From a gamma proteobacterium NOR5-3 (lineage in GTDB: Bacteria > Pseudomonadota > Gammaproteobacteria > Pseudomonadales > Halieaceae), in the NCBI GenBank assembly GCA_000158155.1, contig DS999405.1, positions 1,104,365-1,168,364 of the forward strand: DNA of 64,000 nucleotides. The letters are read 5' to 3'. The notes below the pieces were generated by a model, which made no database searches, had not been told where the DNA came from, and worked only from the letters and a program-made list of their open reading frames with translations. Every line of letters starts with the position of its first letter. Position 1 is the stretch's first letter. The translations under genes were made by a program, and so were the position numbers. Positions 47,090-55,084 of the stretch are shown here, in pieces.

Positions 47090-47230
47090 TCATTTTACGG
47101 CGGTAGGACTTTGAGCTTGTAATTTGCCTGAGGAGCCACTCCCACCGCCATTCACTTACCCTCCAAATTCTTGTACTTTTCGTGCATATTGAACGAACAC
47201 GACCTATCCTGACTATTTGCAAAAGTGCCT

Positions 47231-48106
47231 ATGATCGAGATCATCCCCAACTACGACCTCTATGGTGAACCTCGTATTGGCTCTGCGGCAACGGGTTTTC
47301 ACATCGAGGATATCGAAGAGCGGAGTAAAGGCCTGGATTGGGTGATAAAGCCTCACCGCCACAGAAATCTATTTCAAATTCTCTGCATTTTTGAAGGCAA
47401 AGCTGACGTTCAGATAGACAGCCTCCGGCACGTTATGAAGGGTTGCAGCCTGCTAAGTGTTCCCGCAGGCGTGGTTCACGCATTTAACTTTCAGCCCGGC
47501 AGTGAGGGTGTCGTCATCACACTGTCCACCGAAAACATTGCGACAGTTTTGGGACAGGGGGATGCTGACTACCTGCGACCACTGATCGAAACCGCCACCG
47601 TCATCGACCTCAACAGCAAACGGATAACACAGCTTAGCCAGTGTATTTCTATGCTGCGTGAGGAGTTTTTAGCCCACGCCGACAGAAAGCTAAGTGCACT
47701 GCTATTACTTACCAAGCTACTGCTGATCACTGCGAAGCGACAAGTCGATAGCCAGCTCATAGCAACCGCAGCAATCCCGCAGCACCTGAAAACGGTAGAG
47801 AGATTCAGGGACTTGGTAGAGAAGCACTACAAAGAACAGTGGCAGGTAAACCGCTATGCGAAAGAACTCAACGTATCGACGTCGACCTTAAACAGAATGT
47901 GCCATAAAAGCCTCGACACCAACGCCAAGGCAATCATTCACGATAGAGTTATTCTGGAGGCAAAGAGGCGACTGACTTATACCCAGCAGCCGCTGGATCA
48001 GATCGCGTACCATCTCGGGTTTAAAGACCCAGCGTATTTTTCGAGACTTTTTAAGATATCAGAGAACATCTCTCCCCGGGATTTTCGTAAAAGTCAGCAA
48101 GCCTAA
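47231..48106 (+). CDS. AraC-family regulator of pobA (PobR/PobC-like)
   Basis: Start is at the ATG at 47231 (a GTG 6 bases upstream is possible). The roughly 291-residue protein has an N-terminal cupin-like sensor (IKPHRHRNLFQILCIFEGKADVQID, VPAGVVHAFNFQPG). The C-terminal AraC DNA-binding pair (about 190-290) includes WQVNRYAKELNVSTSTLNRMC and LDQIAYHLGFKDPAYFSRLFK. The divergent arrangement and sensor resemble AraC-type activators that respond to 4-hydroxybenzoate. Activation of pobA is inferred. Confidence 0.88.
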   Translation: MIEIIPNYDLYGEPRIGSAATGFHIEDIEERSKGLDWVIKPHRHRNLFQILCIFEGKADVQIDSLRHVMKGCSLLSVPAGVVHAFNFQPGSEGVVITLSTENIATVLGQGDADYLRPLIETATVIDLNSKRITQLSQCISMLREEFLAHADRKLSALLLLTKLLLITAKRQVDSQLIATAAIPQHLKTVERFRDLVEKHYKEQWQVNRYAKELNVSTSTLNRMCHKSLDTNAKAIIHDRVILEAKRRLTYTQQPLDQIAYHLGFKDPAYFSRLFKISENISPRDFRKSQQA

Positions 48107-48111
48107 ATATT

Positions 48112-48128
48112 AGTTGACAAAATCAACC
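48112..48128. promoter_or_regulatory. Operator 1 of the MarR-type gene
   Basis: The dyad AGTTGA-CAAAA-TCAACC is near-palindromic (6-5-6) and contains the -35 hexamer TTGACA. It is a near copy of operator 2, located 29 bases downstream. Likely bound by the adjacent MarR protein. Confidence 0.7.
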
Positions 48129-48143
48129 TTATTGCCATATAGT
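48114..48143 (+). promoter_or_regulatory. Sigma-70 promoter of the MarR / flavoreductase operon
   Basis: TTGACA (48114-48119) and TATAGT (48138-48143) are separated by 18 bases, 30 bases before the MarR start codon. The -35 lies in operator 1 and the -10 touches operator 2, so bound regulator would block polymerase at both elements. Confidence 0.75.
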
Positions 48144-48157
48144 TGACGAAATCAACT
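48141..48157. promoter_or_regulatory. Operator 2 of the MarR-type gene
   Basis: AGTTGA-CGAAA-TCAACT is a perfect 6-bp dyad with a 5-base centre. It overlaps the end of the -10 hexamer and lies 16 bases before the start codon. Confidence 0.72.
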
Positions 48158-48172
48158 AAATGGTGACGCAGT

Positions 48173-48625
48173 ATGAGCATGACATTAAGCGATTCGATAC
48201 ACCGGCTCATGCACGCTTATAAGCAACTCTTACGCGACGGCATCCACGCGCAAAAAATCCAACTATCCATCACCAACATCCGAGCCCTCAAAAGCGTTTG
48301 CCGAAGACCGCAAAGCACCGCTCACTCGGTTGCGCAGCGCATGCAGCGCGATAAAGCGCAAATTACCCGAGCTTTAAACGACCTTATTGACGCGGGGTTG
48401 ATCAAGAAGGTTGAGAATCCCACAGACCGGCGCAGCCAACTGCTGGAGCCCACAAGCAAGGGCAAAAAAATTAAGGCAAAACTCGATTCTATTGAAAGCC
48501 AAGCCGTGGAACAGCTCACTCACAAGCTAGCACCCGCAGATTTGGAGGCCTTTCTTCGAATCAGCCAGGCCATGGCCGATAACGTTGAGCCCCCACTGAT
48601 TAGCGAGAGTAAAGAAACACCATGA
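48173..48625 (+). CDS. MarR-family transcriptional regulator
   Basis: The 150-residue winged-helix protein has the MarR layout: an N-terminal dimerisation helix (DSIHRLMHAYKQLL), then recognition and wing elements STAHSVAQRMQRDKAQITRALNDLIDAGLIKKVENPTDRRSQLLEPTSKGK (quoted in part, with the conserved DRR wing), then a C-terminal helix. Two nearly identical dyads cover its promoter, which indicates autorepression. Its stop overlaps the start of the flavoreductase gene (ATGA), so that gene shares its control. Ligand unknown; an aromatic acid is likely from context. Confidence 0.88.
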   Translation: MSMTLSDSIHRLMHAYKQLLRDGIHAQKIQLSITNIRALKSVCRRPQSTAHSVAQRMQRDKAQITRALNDLIDAGLIKKVENPTDRRSQLLEPTSKGKKIKAKLDSIESQAVEQLTHKLAPADLEAFLRISQAMADNVEPPLISESKETP

Positions 48626-49380
48626 GCAGACCTGCACCTAGATCCCTTACCGTCCTGAGCTCAGCCTACGTCACGCCCAACATGTTCCGCGTAACCCTTG
48701 GTGGTCCGGGACTTACCGGCTTCCCCAAAGATCAGGAAAGCGCCTATGTAAAACTTATTCTTGCTCAAGAGGATAAAGCACCCTCACTGACACGAACCTA
48801 CACCATCAGCGCACAGCGTGACGATGAGATCGACCTCGACTTTGTACTACATGCAGGGATAAGCCCTGCTGTGTCCTGGGCCCTCGCTGCGCGGCCCGGC
48901 GATCAAATACTTGTGGGCGGGCCCGGGCCAAAAAAGCTGATCAACAGAGAAGCGGACTGGTTTTTCTTGGCCGGAGATATGACAGCATTGCCCGCCATCA
49001 CCACCAATCTTGCATCTCTTGACAAGAACGCCCAAGGCTATGCGGTGATTCAAGTTAAAGAGGAATCTGACATTCAGCCGATCCAGTGCCCCGCCGGTAT
49101 TGCCTTGCACTGGGTTATCAAGCACGACCCAGACAGCAACGACAGCTCATTACTGGAGAAAATCAAAGAACTTCCCTGGTTAACGGGCGAAGTTGCGGTC
49201 TGGGCTGCCTGCGAGTTCCATAGCATGCGTATGCTCAGAAAATACTTCAAATTCGAGCGTCAGATTCCTAAAGACAAACTGTATGTGTCTAGTTACTGGA
49301 AAGTTGGCAGCACCGAGGATCAGCATAAAATTGCGAAGCAAACCGACGCCCGTCTGGATCAATCCGAGAGCAACGCCTGA
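48622..49380 (+). CDS. Siderophore-interacting (SIP) family FAD-dependent reductase
   Basis: The 252-residue protein has an FAD-binding barrel with the flavin motif TRTYTISAQRDDEIDLDFVLH (SIP-type RxYT; quoted in part). A SIP NAD(P)H domain follows (FFLAGDMTALPAITTNL, VAVWAACEFHSMRMLRKYF, LYVSSYWKVGSTED). Classical members reduce ferric siderophores. Here it lies in a MarR-controlled pair between two aromatic-degradation islands with no siderophore genes, so it could supply electrons to the orphan oxygenase components nearby. That role is speculative. Its 3' end overlaps the convergent GST gene by 22 bases. Confidence 0.82.
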   Translation: MSRPAPRSLTVLSSAYVTPNMFRVTLGGPGLTGFPKDQESAYVKLILAQEDKAPSLTRTYTISAQRDDEIDLDFVLHAGISPAVSWALAARPGDQILVGGPGPKKLINREADWFFLAGDMTALPAITTNLASLDKNAQGYAVIQVKEESDIQPIQCPAGIALHWVIKHDPDSNDSSLLEKIKELPWLTGEVAVWAACEFHSMRMLRKYFKFERQIPKDKLYVSSYWKVGSTEDQHKIAKQTDARLDQSESNA

Positions 49381-50153
49381 ATCTTTGGCCAGGCATCACT
49401 GCCTGATTCTTTCATGAGCTGCAGGTAAGCCGGATTTGACCACTGTGCTACGCCAAGCTCGTAGGCAGGCGTAGCCCGCAAACGGGCCAACCAGCGACCC
49501 AGCTCCGGATAAGACTCCCACCATTGCGACAGCTGCAGCTGCTCCAGCCGCTCGATGTAAGGCAGCATGGCGAAGTCTGCCAGGCTCAGTTCTCGCCCTA
49601 CCAAGCAGCCGCTGGCTGCCAAACAAGAGGTCATATCCTTGAGTAATTTGTCGTAAACGAAAACAGCCAGCAACAACCGAGAAGACATCAATCCGTTGGT
49701 GACAATATCTTCCATAACTGCCCGGCGCGATGGATCTCGAATCTGCGCAAAAAACTCCTGCAGTGACTCTGGCGTCGCATGACGCTGAAGTATCTGATGA
49801 CGAAAGGCGACGCAAAAACTAACTACCGCAATATGTTCATGTAAGCCCGCATCAAGGCGGATGAGCCAGCCGCGCGCTTCAGCCCGCTCAACCGCATCTA
49901 CCGGGAGTAAGGGGGGGGCCGCGAAGACCTCATCCAGATACTGTACGATGGCATTGGACTCTAAAACCACTTTGTCATCGTGGACAAGAGCCGGAACCAG
50001 CCCCTTGGGATTAATCTTACGAAACTCCGCCGAGAACTGTTCCCCCGCGCGGAGGTCGAGATGTTTTGACTCCCACTCCAATCCTTTGTGAGCAAGGACC
50101 ATGCGCGTCTTTTGCGCACATACGGACATGTCGTTGTGGTAGAGAGTTAGCAC
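49359..50153 (-). CDS. Glutathione S-transferase family protein (first)
   Basis: I chose the GTG at 50153 (reading VLTLYHNDMSVCAQKTRMVL), preceded by AAAGGG; longer frames would run into the upstream monooxygenase gene. The roughly 264-residue protein has the thioredoxin-fold N-terminal domain with a Ser/Cys active-site region (NDMSVCAQK), the glutathione motif GLVPALVHDDKVVLESNAIVQYLDE, and a helical C-terminal domain. GSTs in such operons include maleylacetone or maleylpyruvate isomerases and beta-etherases. It is the last gene of the minus-strand catabolic operon. Confidence 0.85.
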   Translation of the reverse strand: MLTLYHNDMSVCAQKTRMVLAHKGLEWESKHLDLRAGEQFSAEFRKINPKGLVPALVHDDKVVLESNAIVQYLDEVFAAPPLLPVDAVERAEARGWLIRLDAGLHEHIAVVSFCVAFRHQILQRHATPESLQEFFAQIRDPSRRAVMEDIVTNGLMSSRLLLAVFVYDKLLKDMTSCLAASGCLVGRELSLADFAMLPYIERLEQLQLSQWWESYPELGRWLARLRATPAYELGVAQWSNPAYLQLMKESGSDAWPKIQALLSD

Positions 50154-50205
50154 GGGAAACCCTTTCGTATAGCTCGGTGAATGAGTTTTTCTAACAGACC
50201 AAAGC

Positions 50206-51333
50206 TCAGATAGGCTGGGCAAGTGCCTGCATGGACTCGCGCATGATCGTGCCATGCTCTTGCTTGTCACCACCTTCAATCTCGATCTGACCCAGTCGAC
50301 CAGAGTTCTCTACCACCATTCGGCAGCGCTCCCAGCGCCGCTCTCCGAACGCTGTGAGCGCGTTGTTCAAAGTGGAGTGAGAAGCCAGCTCCTCGGCGAG
50401 CACGATGGCATCTTCGATACCGATACAGGCACCAGAAGCCAAGTGCGGCGTAGTGGCATGTACAGCGTCGCCAATCAGTACCACTCGCCCCTGAAACCAG
50501 GGCAGCGGCACAAGCAATCCCTCCAATGGGCGCCACTGCACCTGTGAGGAGTCGTCAATCTGCGCTGCCATTGTTTGAACAAGCGGCGCAGGAAATGTCT
50601 CCAGCAGCTTCTTCAGCATGGGAACCATCTGCTCTTCGGGGATCCGCTCTTTGACCTCCTTATCTTCGGTCAAAAACAGATATGCCTGATCTTTGGACAT
50701 GGGGTTAATACCTGTCTTGAGCTTCGGTCCGACCCACATCATGGTATTGCTAGCCTCGGGAGGACGAGGTAACACAGCGCGCCATACGCCCTGCCCTGTA
50801 TAGCGCGGCTTGGGTGCATCAGGCATCAGCCACTCACGAGTATTGGAATACACCCCATCGGCGCCGATGACCAAATCAAAGCGATCATCACTGCCGTCCT
50901 CAAACTTAACTGACACTCCATCGGCGTCCTGCACCATGGAGCTGTAGCTGTAGCCAAGACGCACTTTAGCGCCGGCCTCCATAACCTTCTTCGACAAAAT
51001 TTTAGCGAGCACTGGCCGCATAATGGCGCCACCGCCGGGAATGTCGTCACCCACAGGGGGATTGGGTATGGTCTGAATCAGTTGTCCGGTAGGCGCAATG
51101 ACCTCCAGTGCCGGCTGAACACTCCCCTGCTCCAGGAACTCATCAAGGATGCCTAGAGCTTTGAAAGCACGCAGCGTCGCGCCGCCAACACTAATCCCGG
51201 CACCTTCGGCTCGCCAGTTCGCATCAATCTCTACCAAGTGAGTTTCGATGCCCTGCTTACACAGCTGTATGGCCGCAGACATACCGGAAAAGCCACCGCC
51301 GACTATCAATACCTTTTGAACTGAATCAATCAT
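50206..51333 (-). CDS. FAD-dependent aromatic monooxygenase (salicylate hydroxylase-like)
   Basis: The 375-residue class A flavoprotein monooxygenase has the FAD fingerprint VLIVGGGFSGMSAAIQLCKQG, the middle motif DLVIGADGVYSNTR and the GD motif VVLIGDAVHATTPHLASGACIGIEDA. It resembles salicylate and 6-hydroxynicotinate hydroxylases. It probably ortho-hydroxylates a phenolic or hydroxy-heteroaromatic substrate to a diol, which would suit the extradiol dioxygenase two genes upstream. GGAGAG precedes the ATG. Exact substrate unknown. Confidence 0.88.
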   Translation of the reverse strand: MIDSVQKVLIVGGGFSGMSAAIQLCKQGIETHLVEIDANWRAEGAGISVGGATLRAFKALGILDEFLEQGSVQPALEVIAPTGQLIQTIPNPPVGDDIPGGGAIMRPVLAKILSKKVMEAGAKVRLGYSYSSMVQDADGVSVKFEDGSDDRFDLVIGADGVYSNTREWLMPDAPKPRYTGQGVWRAVLPRPPEASNTMMWVGPKLKTGINPMSKDQAYLFLTEDKEVKERIPEEQMVPMLKKLLETFPAPLVQTMAAQIDDSSQVQWRPLEGLLVPLPWFQGRVVLIGDAVHATTPHLASGACIGIEDAIVLAEELASHSTLNNALTAFGERRWERCRMVVENSGRLGQIEIEGGDKQEHGTIMRESMQALAQPI

Positions 51334-51354
51334 GGCGTTCTCTCCATTGCTAAC

Positions 51355-51750
51355 TTATGTATGTACATCTGCCACGAGTTGACCATCGCGCCGGACATGA
51401 AGCGCAATCGCCGACAAAGATTGACCCAGACAGGGGCCCGAAATGCAGATGCCAGTAGTGATATCAAAACGTGCGCCATGGGCGGCGCAAACAATGACAT
51501 CCCCCGCCTTATCTAAATACTCGTTCTTCTTCCAGGGCAACGGCGTAGTGCCGTAGTGCGGACAGCGATCTCGATAGGCGTAAAGGGACGTGTCCTTTTT
51601 AACGACAAACAGGCTCGCCTGCCCTTCACGAAATGGGTCGAAACCCTGCGCTCGTGACTCGCGAAGCTCCGCGATGTGACAAAGTTCGACACGCTGCGTG
51701 GATGACTCACGCTCAGTCAAATCTTCCGCGGTCGAAGCTTCATCGTTCAA
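51355..51750 (-). CDS. Rieske [2Fe-2S] ferredoxin-like protein
   Basis: I placed the start at a TTG at 51750, preceded by CAGGG; a GTG at 51795 would overlap the dioxygenase gene by 40 bases. The roughly 131-residue protein is a single Rieske domain with cluster ligands Cys63, His65, Cys88 and His91 in DRCPHYGTTPLPW and VCAAHGARFD. The 22-residue gap between the pairs is longer than usual. It could pass electrons to the FAD enzyme, the nearby P450 or the VanA-like oxygenase. The partner is unproven. Confidence 0.8.
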   Translation of the reverse strand: MNDEASTAEDLTERESSTQRVELCHIAELRESRAQGFDPFREGQASLFVVKKDTSLYAYRDRCPHYGTTPLPWKKNEYLDKAGDVIVCAAHGARFDITTGICISGPCLGQSLSAIALHVRRDGQLVADVHT

Positions 51751-51755
51751 ACCGA

Positions 51756-52688
51756 TTAACCCTGCTTGGGTGGAGGTGGCCCTGAGGGAGCCCACTTTTC
51801 ACGAAACTCCATGAGGAACACCTGGGAGTTATCAGCATTCATTCCTGCTTCCCGCGCACTCCAGCTGTCGTCATGCAGATCCATATCGGCGTCATATTCC
51901 ATCTTGCAGCCCAGAGGGCTCGAGAAATACCAAAACCAGTTGGAGCCAAAGATATGGCGCCCGGGCCCCCAAAAGCTCTGATACCCCTGATTAACGAGAT
52001 TTGTTCCCGCCTGCATTACGTCGCTGCCACTGGCCATATGAAAAGTGAAGTGCTCGCAGCCCTGCATGTGCGGCGGCGTCTGAATCATGAACAGCGTGTG
52101 ATGATCATTGGTACCCGCCGGACGCATAAAGGGCCCCACATGTGTGAAACGGTCCGTGGTCACAAATCCCAAGCGCTCTCCATAAAAGGCTTCGGCCTTG
52201 GCATAGTCGGGAACGAAGTAAACAACGTGGGATAGCGAAACAGGCTTAGGGCTTGCGTCCGGCGTAACGCCGATGTCATTCATCGCTCGCTGCTGCGCCG
52301 CCCCTGGCACATTGTTTATTCCTACTGGCAGATTGAGGTCTTTACGTACAGTAAGCTGAAAGCCCAACACAAAACCCGTGTCGTCCAAAGCCTCCAGGGA
52401 GCCATCGTCCTGAGTCTTCACCTCGCGATCCTTCCCCAACTCGGCGGCGATCGCATCAAGGGTCGCCTGATCGGCTACACCGTAAACAGTTTTTCGCAGC
52501 ATGTTGCCAGTGTGCAATTCTGGCGGCAGGGACGCGTCGTCCTTATGCCCAATAATGACAGCTGTACCGTCCAAGGCCTCGAAGCGACCATCGCCTACTG
52601 CATCAAGACCATAGTCCACTAGAAACTGCGTGCAGGCCTCCACATCATCTACACCAAAAACAAGCGCATCCGGTCCGACAATATTCAT
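51756..52688 (-). CDS. Extradiol ring-cleavage dioxygenase, VOC (type I) family
   Basis: I chose the ATG at 52688 (MNIVGPDALVFGVDDVE), 6 bases after GAGGAG. The roughly 310-residue protein has two VOC modules. The C-terminal module carries the iron triad His154 (SLSHVVYFVPD), His213 (CEHFTFHM) and Glu264 (CKMEYDADMD), with the family phrase FWGPGRHIFGSNWFWYFSSPLG between. It should cleave a catechol-like ring next to the diol. Exact substrate unknown; sequence is distant from the catechol 2,3-dioxygenases I can recall. It is flanked by an alpha/beta hydrolase that could act on its product. Confidence 0.85.
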   Translation of the reverse strand: MNIVGPDALVFGVDDVEACTQFLVDYGLDAVGDGRFEALDGTAVIIGHKDDASLPPELHTGNMLRKTVYGVADQATLDAIAAELGKDREVKTQDDGSLEALDDTGFVLGFQLTVRKDLNLPVGINNVPGAAQQRAMNDIGVTPDASPKPVSLSHVVYFVPDYAKAEAFYGERLGFVTTDRFTHVGPFMRPAGTNDHHTLFMIQTPPHMQGCEHFTFHMASGSDVMQAGTNLVNQGYQSFWGPGRHIFGSNWFWYFSSPLGCKMEYDADMDLHDDSWSAREAGMNADNSQVFLMEFREKWAPSGPPPPKQG

Positions 52689-52698
52689 TTTCATCTCC

Positions 52699-53862
52699 TC
52701 AGGATTTAGCGGTTTGGCCGCCGAGCGTCTCTGCGACCCAATCAGCGATGTAATGCCCGGCATTAATACTGTTGTCAAAGCTCGAATGCTGGACGCCGCC
52801 CTCGCGTTCGGTAAAGACCTTTAACTCTCGTTTCGGGCTATTGCTTAGTTGTTCGTAGGTGCGTTCAGCCCACTTCAGGGGAATCTGAGAGTCTTTCTCA
52901 CCATGCGTCACCAGAAACGGCACTTTGATTTTCTCCACCACGCCATCCAGATGGACGTTCTCGGCAATCGCCATGAATTCATCCATATCCTCTGCGCCCC
53001 AAACCCAGCGCACGTGCGCCCAGTAGTGGGGGACGGGGAAATCGCCTTCATTTTCCAGACGTCGCTTTTGCACATCCCGCCAATCGTGATTGGCACCCCA
53101 GCACACGCCACAGGCGAAGCGCGGCTCAAAGGCAACCGCACGCGGACAGAAATAGCCTCCCAGGGAGACGCCCTCCATACCAATTCTTGACGCATCAACG
53201 TCGTCTCTGGCTTCCAGCCAATCAACCACAGGACTCGCCCAGTGTTCGGAGTCATAGCGCGCCACAAGGTTCTGCAGACGAAGCGCTTCACCGGTACCTG
53301 GCTGGTCAATAATGAGCGAAGACACGCCCCTTTTGGCCAACCACAAGGGCAAACCTACCCGGTATTTCATTTCTTTAGTTGAATCCAGGCCATTGACCTG
53401 TACCAACAGCGGCGCAGGGCCTGAGCCGTTCTGTGCACGCACAAAAAGTCCGGATATGTGCTTGCCCTCATAGGGAATTTCTACCCGCTCACAGTTTTCG
53501 TCGGCAAGGCTGATGCCCTTTTCAAACAAGTCCAGCATCCGCTTGTACAGCTCAAGCCGCCCCGGCGCCTTATGAGCCTGAAGCCTTTCACAAGTGATCA
53601 AATAGGACGCAGCGCGAGAATACTTTTCGCCCGCGGAGAGCATTCGACCCCGGGCTTCATCCTCCTCGGCCAATTCACACAGTTGATCGGCCATCTTGGC
53701 CCAGGTATCACGAAAGGCCTGCACGCCTTGCGCATCTGGTTTCTTGGCGGCTTCCTGAAGCGGCGCACACATCGCTTCAATCTCGCCAATTCGTGCACCC
53801 ATTTCGATCGCGAGGTCCACAGAGAGATTCCATACATAGTTCGTTGGAAAGTACTTAAACAT
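52699..53862 (-). CDS. Alpha/beta-hydrolase, 2,6-dihydroxypseudooxynicotine hydrolase-like (C-C hydrolase candidate)
   Basis: The 387-residue protein begins with about 125 helical residues and then an alpha/beta-hydrolase domain. It has the nucleophile elbow GVSLGGYFCP (Ser233), likely acid Asp324 (HGEKDSQIP) and His359 (GGVQHSSFD). The extra N-terminal helical domain and order fit the family of 2,6-dihydroxypseudooxynicotine hydrolase, an enzyme that breaks a C-C bond. GAGGAAAATCA precedes the ATG. It heads the minus-strand operon, 10 bases upstream of the extradiol dioxygenase, so hydrolysis of a ring-cleavage product is a reasonable inference. Confidence 0.82.
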   Translation of the reverse strand: MFKYFPTNYVWNLSVDLAIEMGARIGEIEAMCAPLQEAAKKPDAQGVQAFRDTWAKMADQLCELAEEDEARGRMLSAGEKYSRAASYLITCERLQAHKAPGRLELYKRMLDLFEKGISLADENCERVEIPYEGKHISGLFVRAQNGSGPAPLLVQVNGLDSTKEMKYRVGLPLWLAKRGVSSLIIDQPGTGEALRLQNLVARYDSEHWASPVVDWLEARDDVDASRIGMEGVSLGGYFCPRAVAFEPRFACGVCWGANHDWRDVQKRRLENEGDFPVPHYWAHVRWVWGAEDMDEFMAIAENVHLDGVVEKIKVPFLVTHGEKDSQIPLKWAERTYEQLSNSPKRELKVFTEREGGVQHSSFDNSINAGHYIADWVAETLGGQTAKS

Positions 53863-53995
53863 TGATTTTCCTCAAGCAATGATTGCACCCCAGTCCAGAT
53901 CAAACACAGCTCAATAACGATTTGATCGACTTAACGATGCTCTTGGTCGCATTACCGAAAATCATGGCACCTACGCAACAATAATAAAAATTGCT

Positions 53996-54020
53996 TATAC
54001 TGATGAATATCCATATGGAT
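53996..54020 (+). promoter_or_regulatory. Promoter -10 and 12-bp palindrome of the LysR gene
   Basis: TATACT (53996-54001) is a good -10 element, though no clear -35 was found. The perfect palindrome ATCCATATGGAT (54009-54020) would lie at the expected transcription start, 17 bases before the LysR start codon. It is a candidate autoregulatory site. Confidence 0.45.
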
Positions 54021-54037
54021 TGGTTATAGGTGATGCC

Positions 54038-54937
54038 ATGCGTTTTAAAAATCTTGACCTCAATTTATTGGTAGCTTTAGACGCACTGCTAGATGAACAG
54101 AGTGTGACTAGAGCGGCAGACAGGGTGAACGTAAGTCAGCCCGCTATGAGCGCAGCGCTGTCTCGCTTACGCGAGCACTTCGACGAACCCATCCTGCAAC
54201 AGCATGGCAAGAGCATGGTCCCAACTGCCGCTGCCTTGAGAATGAGGGATCCTCTCAAGCAGCTTTTGCGTGATATTGACGTCCTGGTTACCGAAGGAAG
54301 CCATTTCGACCCAAGTACATCCCAAAGGCGTTTTCAGATAGCCACATCTGACTACCTTCTAGCCGTGTTGTTTCCTCAGCTGAATCAACGACTAGACCGT
54401 TTAGCCCCGGGCATTACTATGGATTGCATCCAACCCTCAGAGCTAACCCGGCAGTTACTTGATCAAGGTGAACTGGATCTATTCATTGGTCCGGAAGAGC
54501 ATGTATCACCCAATCATCCGACCGAGCTATTGTTCGAGGAAGAGTATGTGGTGGTCGGGTGCGTTAAGAATCCTGCGGTCAAACCCCGCAAGATCAGTGA
54601 AAAGGATTTTTTTGAGGCGGGCCATGTCGTTGTAGAAATAGGCAGACAGGCCCGCACCTCATTTGCCGAGACACATTTGCGTCAATCACATGCAAAACGA
54701 CAGATCGATATGCGCGTATCTTCGTTTCTCATAGCACCGGAGATGGTCATCAATACCAACAAGCTCACTGTGATGCACAAGCGATTGGCAAAAATGTATG
54801 AAAAACGTCTTCCCATTGCTATTGCGGCAATGCCATTTGAATTTCCGCTGATGCGAGAAATGATCCAGTACCAAAGGTCGCGGCAAAATGACGAAGGCTT
54901 GCGCTGGTTGATCGATCAAATTAAGCAGTCGTATTAA
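54038..54937 (+). CDS. LysR-family regulator, NodD/NahR/LinR-like
   Basis: I chose the ATG at 54038 because AGGTGAT lies just upstream and MRFKNLDLNLLVALDALLDEQSVTRAADRV (quoted in part) is the standard family opening. The roughly 299-residue protein has the N-terminal HTH (about 9-66) and the NodD/NahR-type effector domain (RRFQIATSDYLLAVLFPQL, GELDLFIGP). This subfamily regulates aromatic-degradation and flavonoid-response genes. It is divergent from the C-C hydrolase/dioxygenase operon and lies upstream of the P450 operon, so it probably controls both. Confidence 0.88.
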   Translation: MRFKNLDLNLLVALDALLDEQSVTRAADRVNVSQPAMSAALSRLREHFDEPILQQHGKSMVPTAAALRMRDPLKQLLRDIDVLVTEGSHFDPSTSQRRFQIATSDYLLAVLFPQLNQRLDRLAPGITMDCIQPSELTRQLLDQGELDLFIGPEEHVSPNHPTELLFEEEYVVVGCVKNPAVKPRKISEKDFFEAGHVVVEIGRQARTSFAETHLRQSHAKRQIDMRVSSFLIAPEMVINTNKLTVMHKRLAKMYEKRLPIAIAAMPFEFPLMREMIQYQRSRQNDEGLRWLIDQIKQSY

Positions 54938-55084
54938 TCATTGCAATGCATCAAAAATCCGTATGCTAAGCCATAAATATAATCACTTTTTACAATAGGC
55001 CAGCTCACTCTATAGTCGATACCGCAATTGGAAGCTCCTCGGGCATCCACAACCCAATAAAATAATAGGCGGAGACTCTGGTAC

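Noticed and set aside
48622-49380. SIP-family protein as VanB
   Set aside because: VanB has a C-terminal plant-type [2Fe-2S] ferredoxin domain with four Cys. None is present here.
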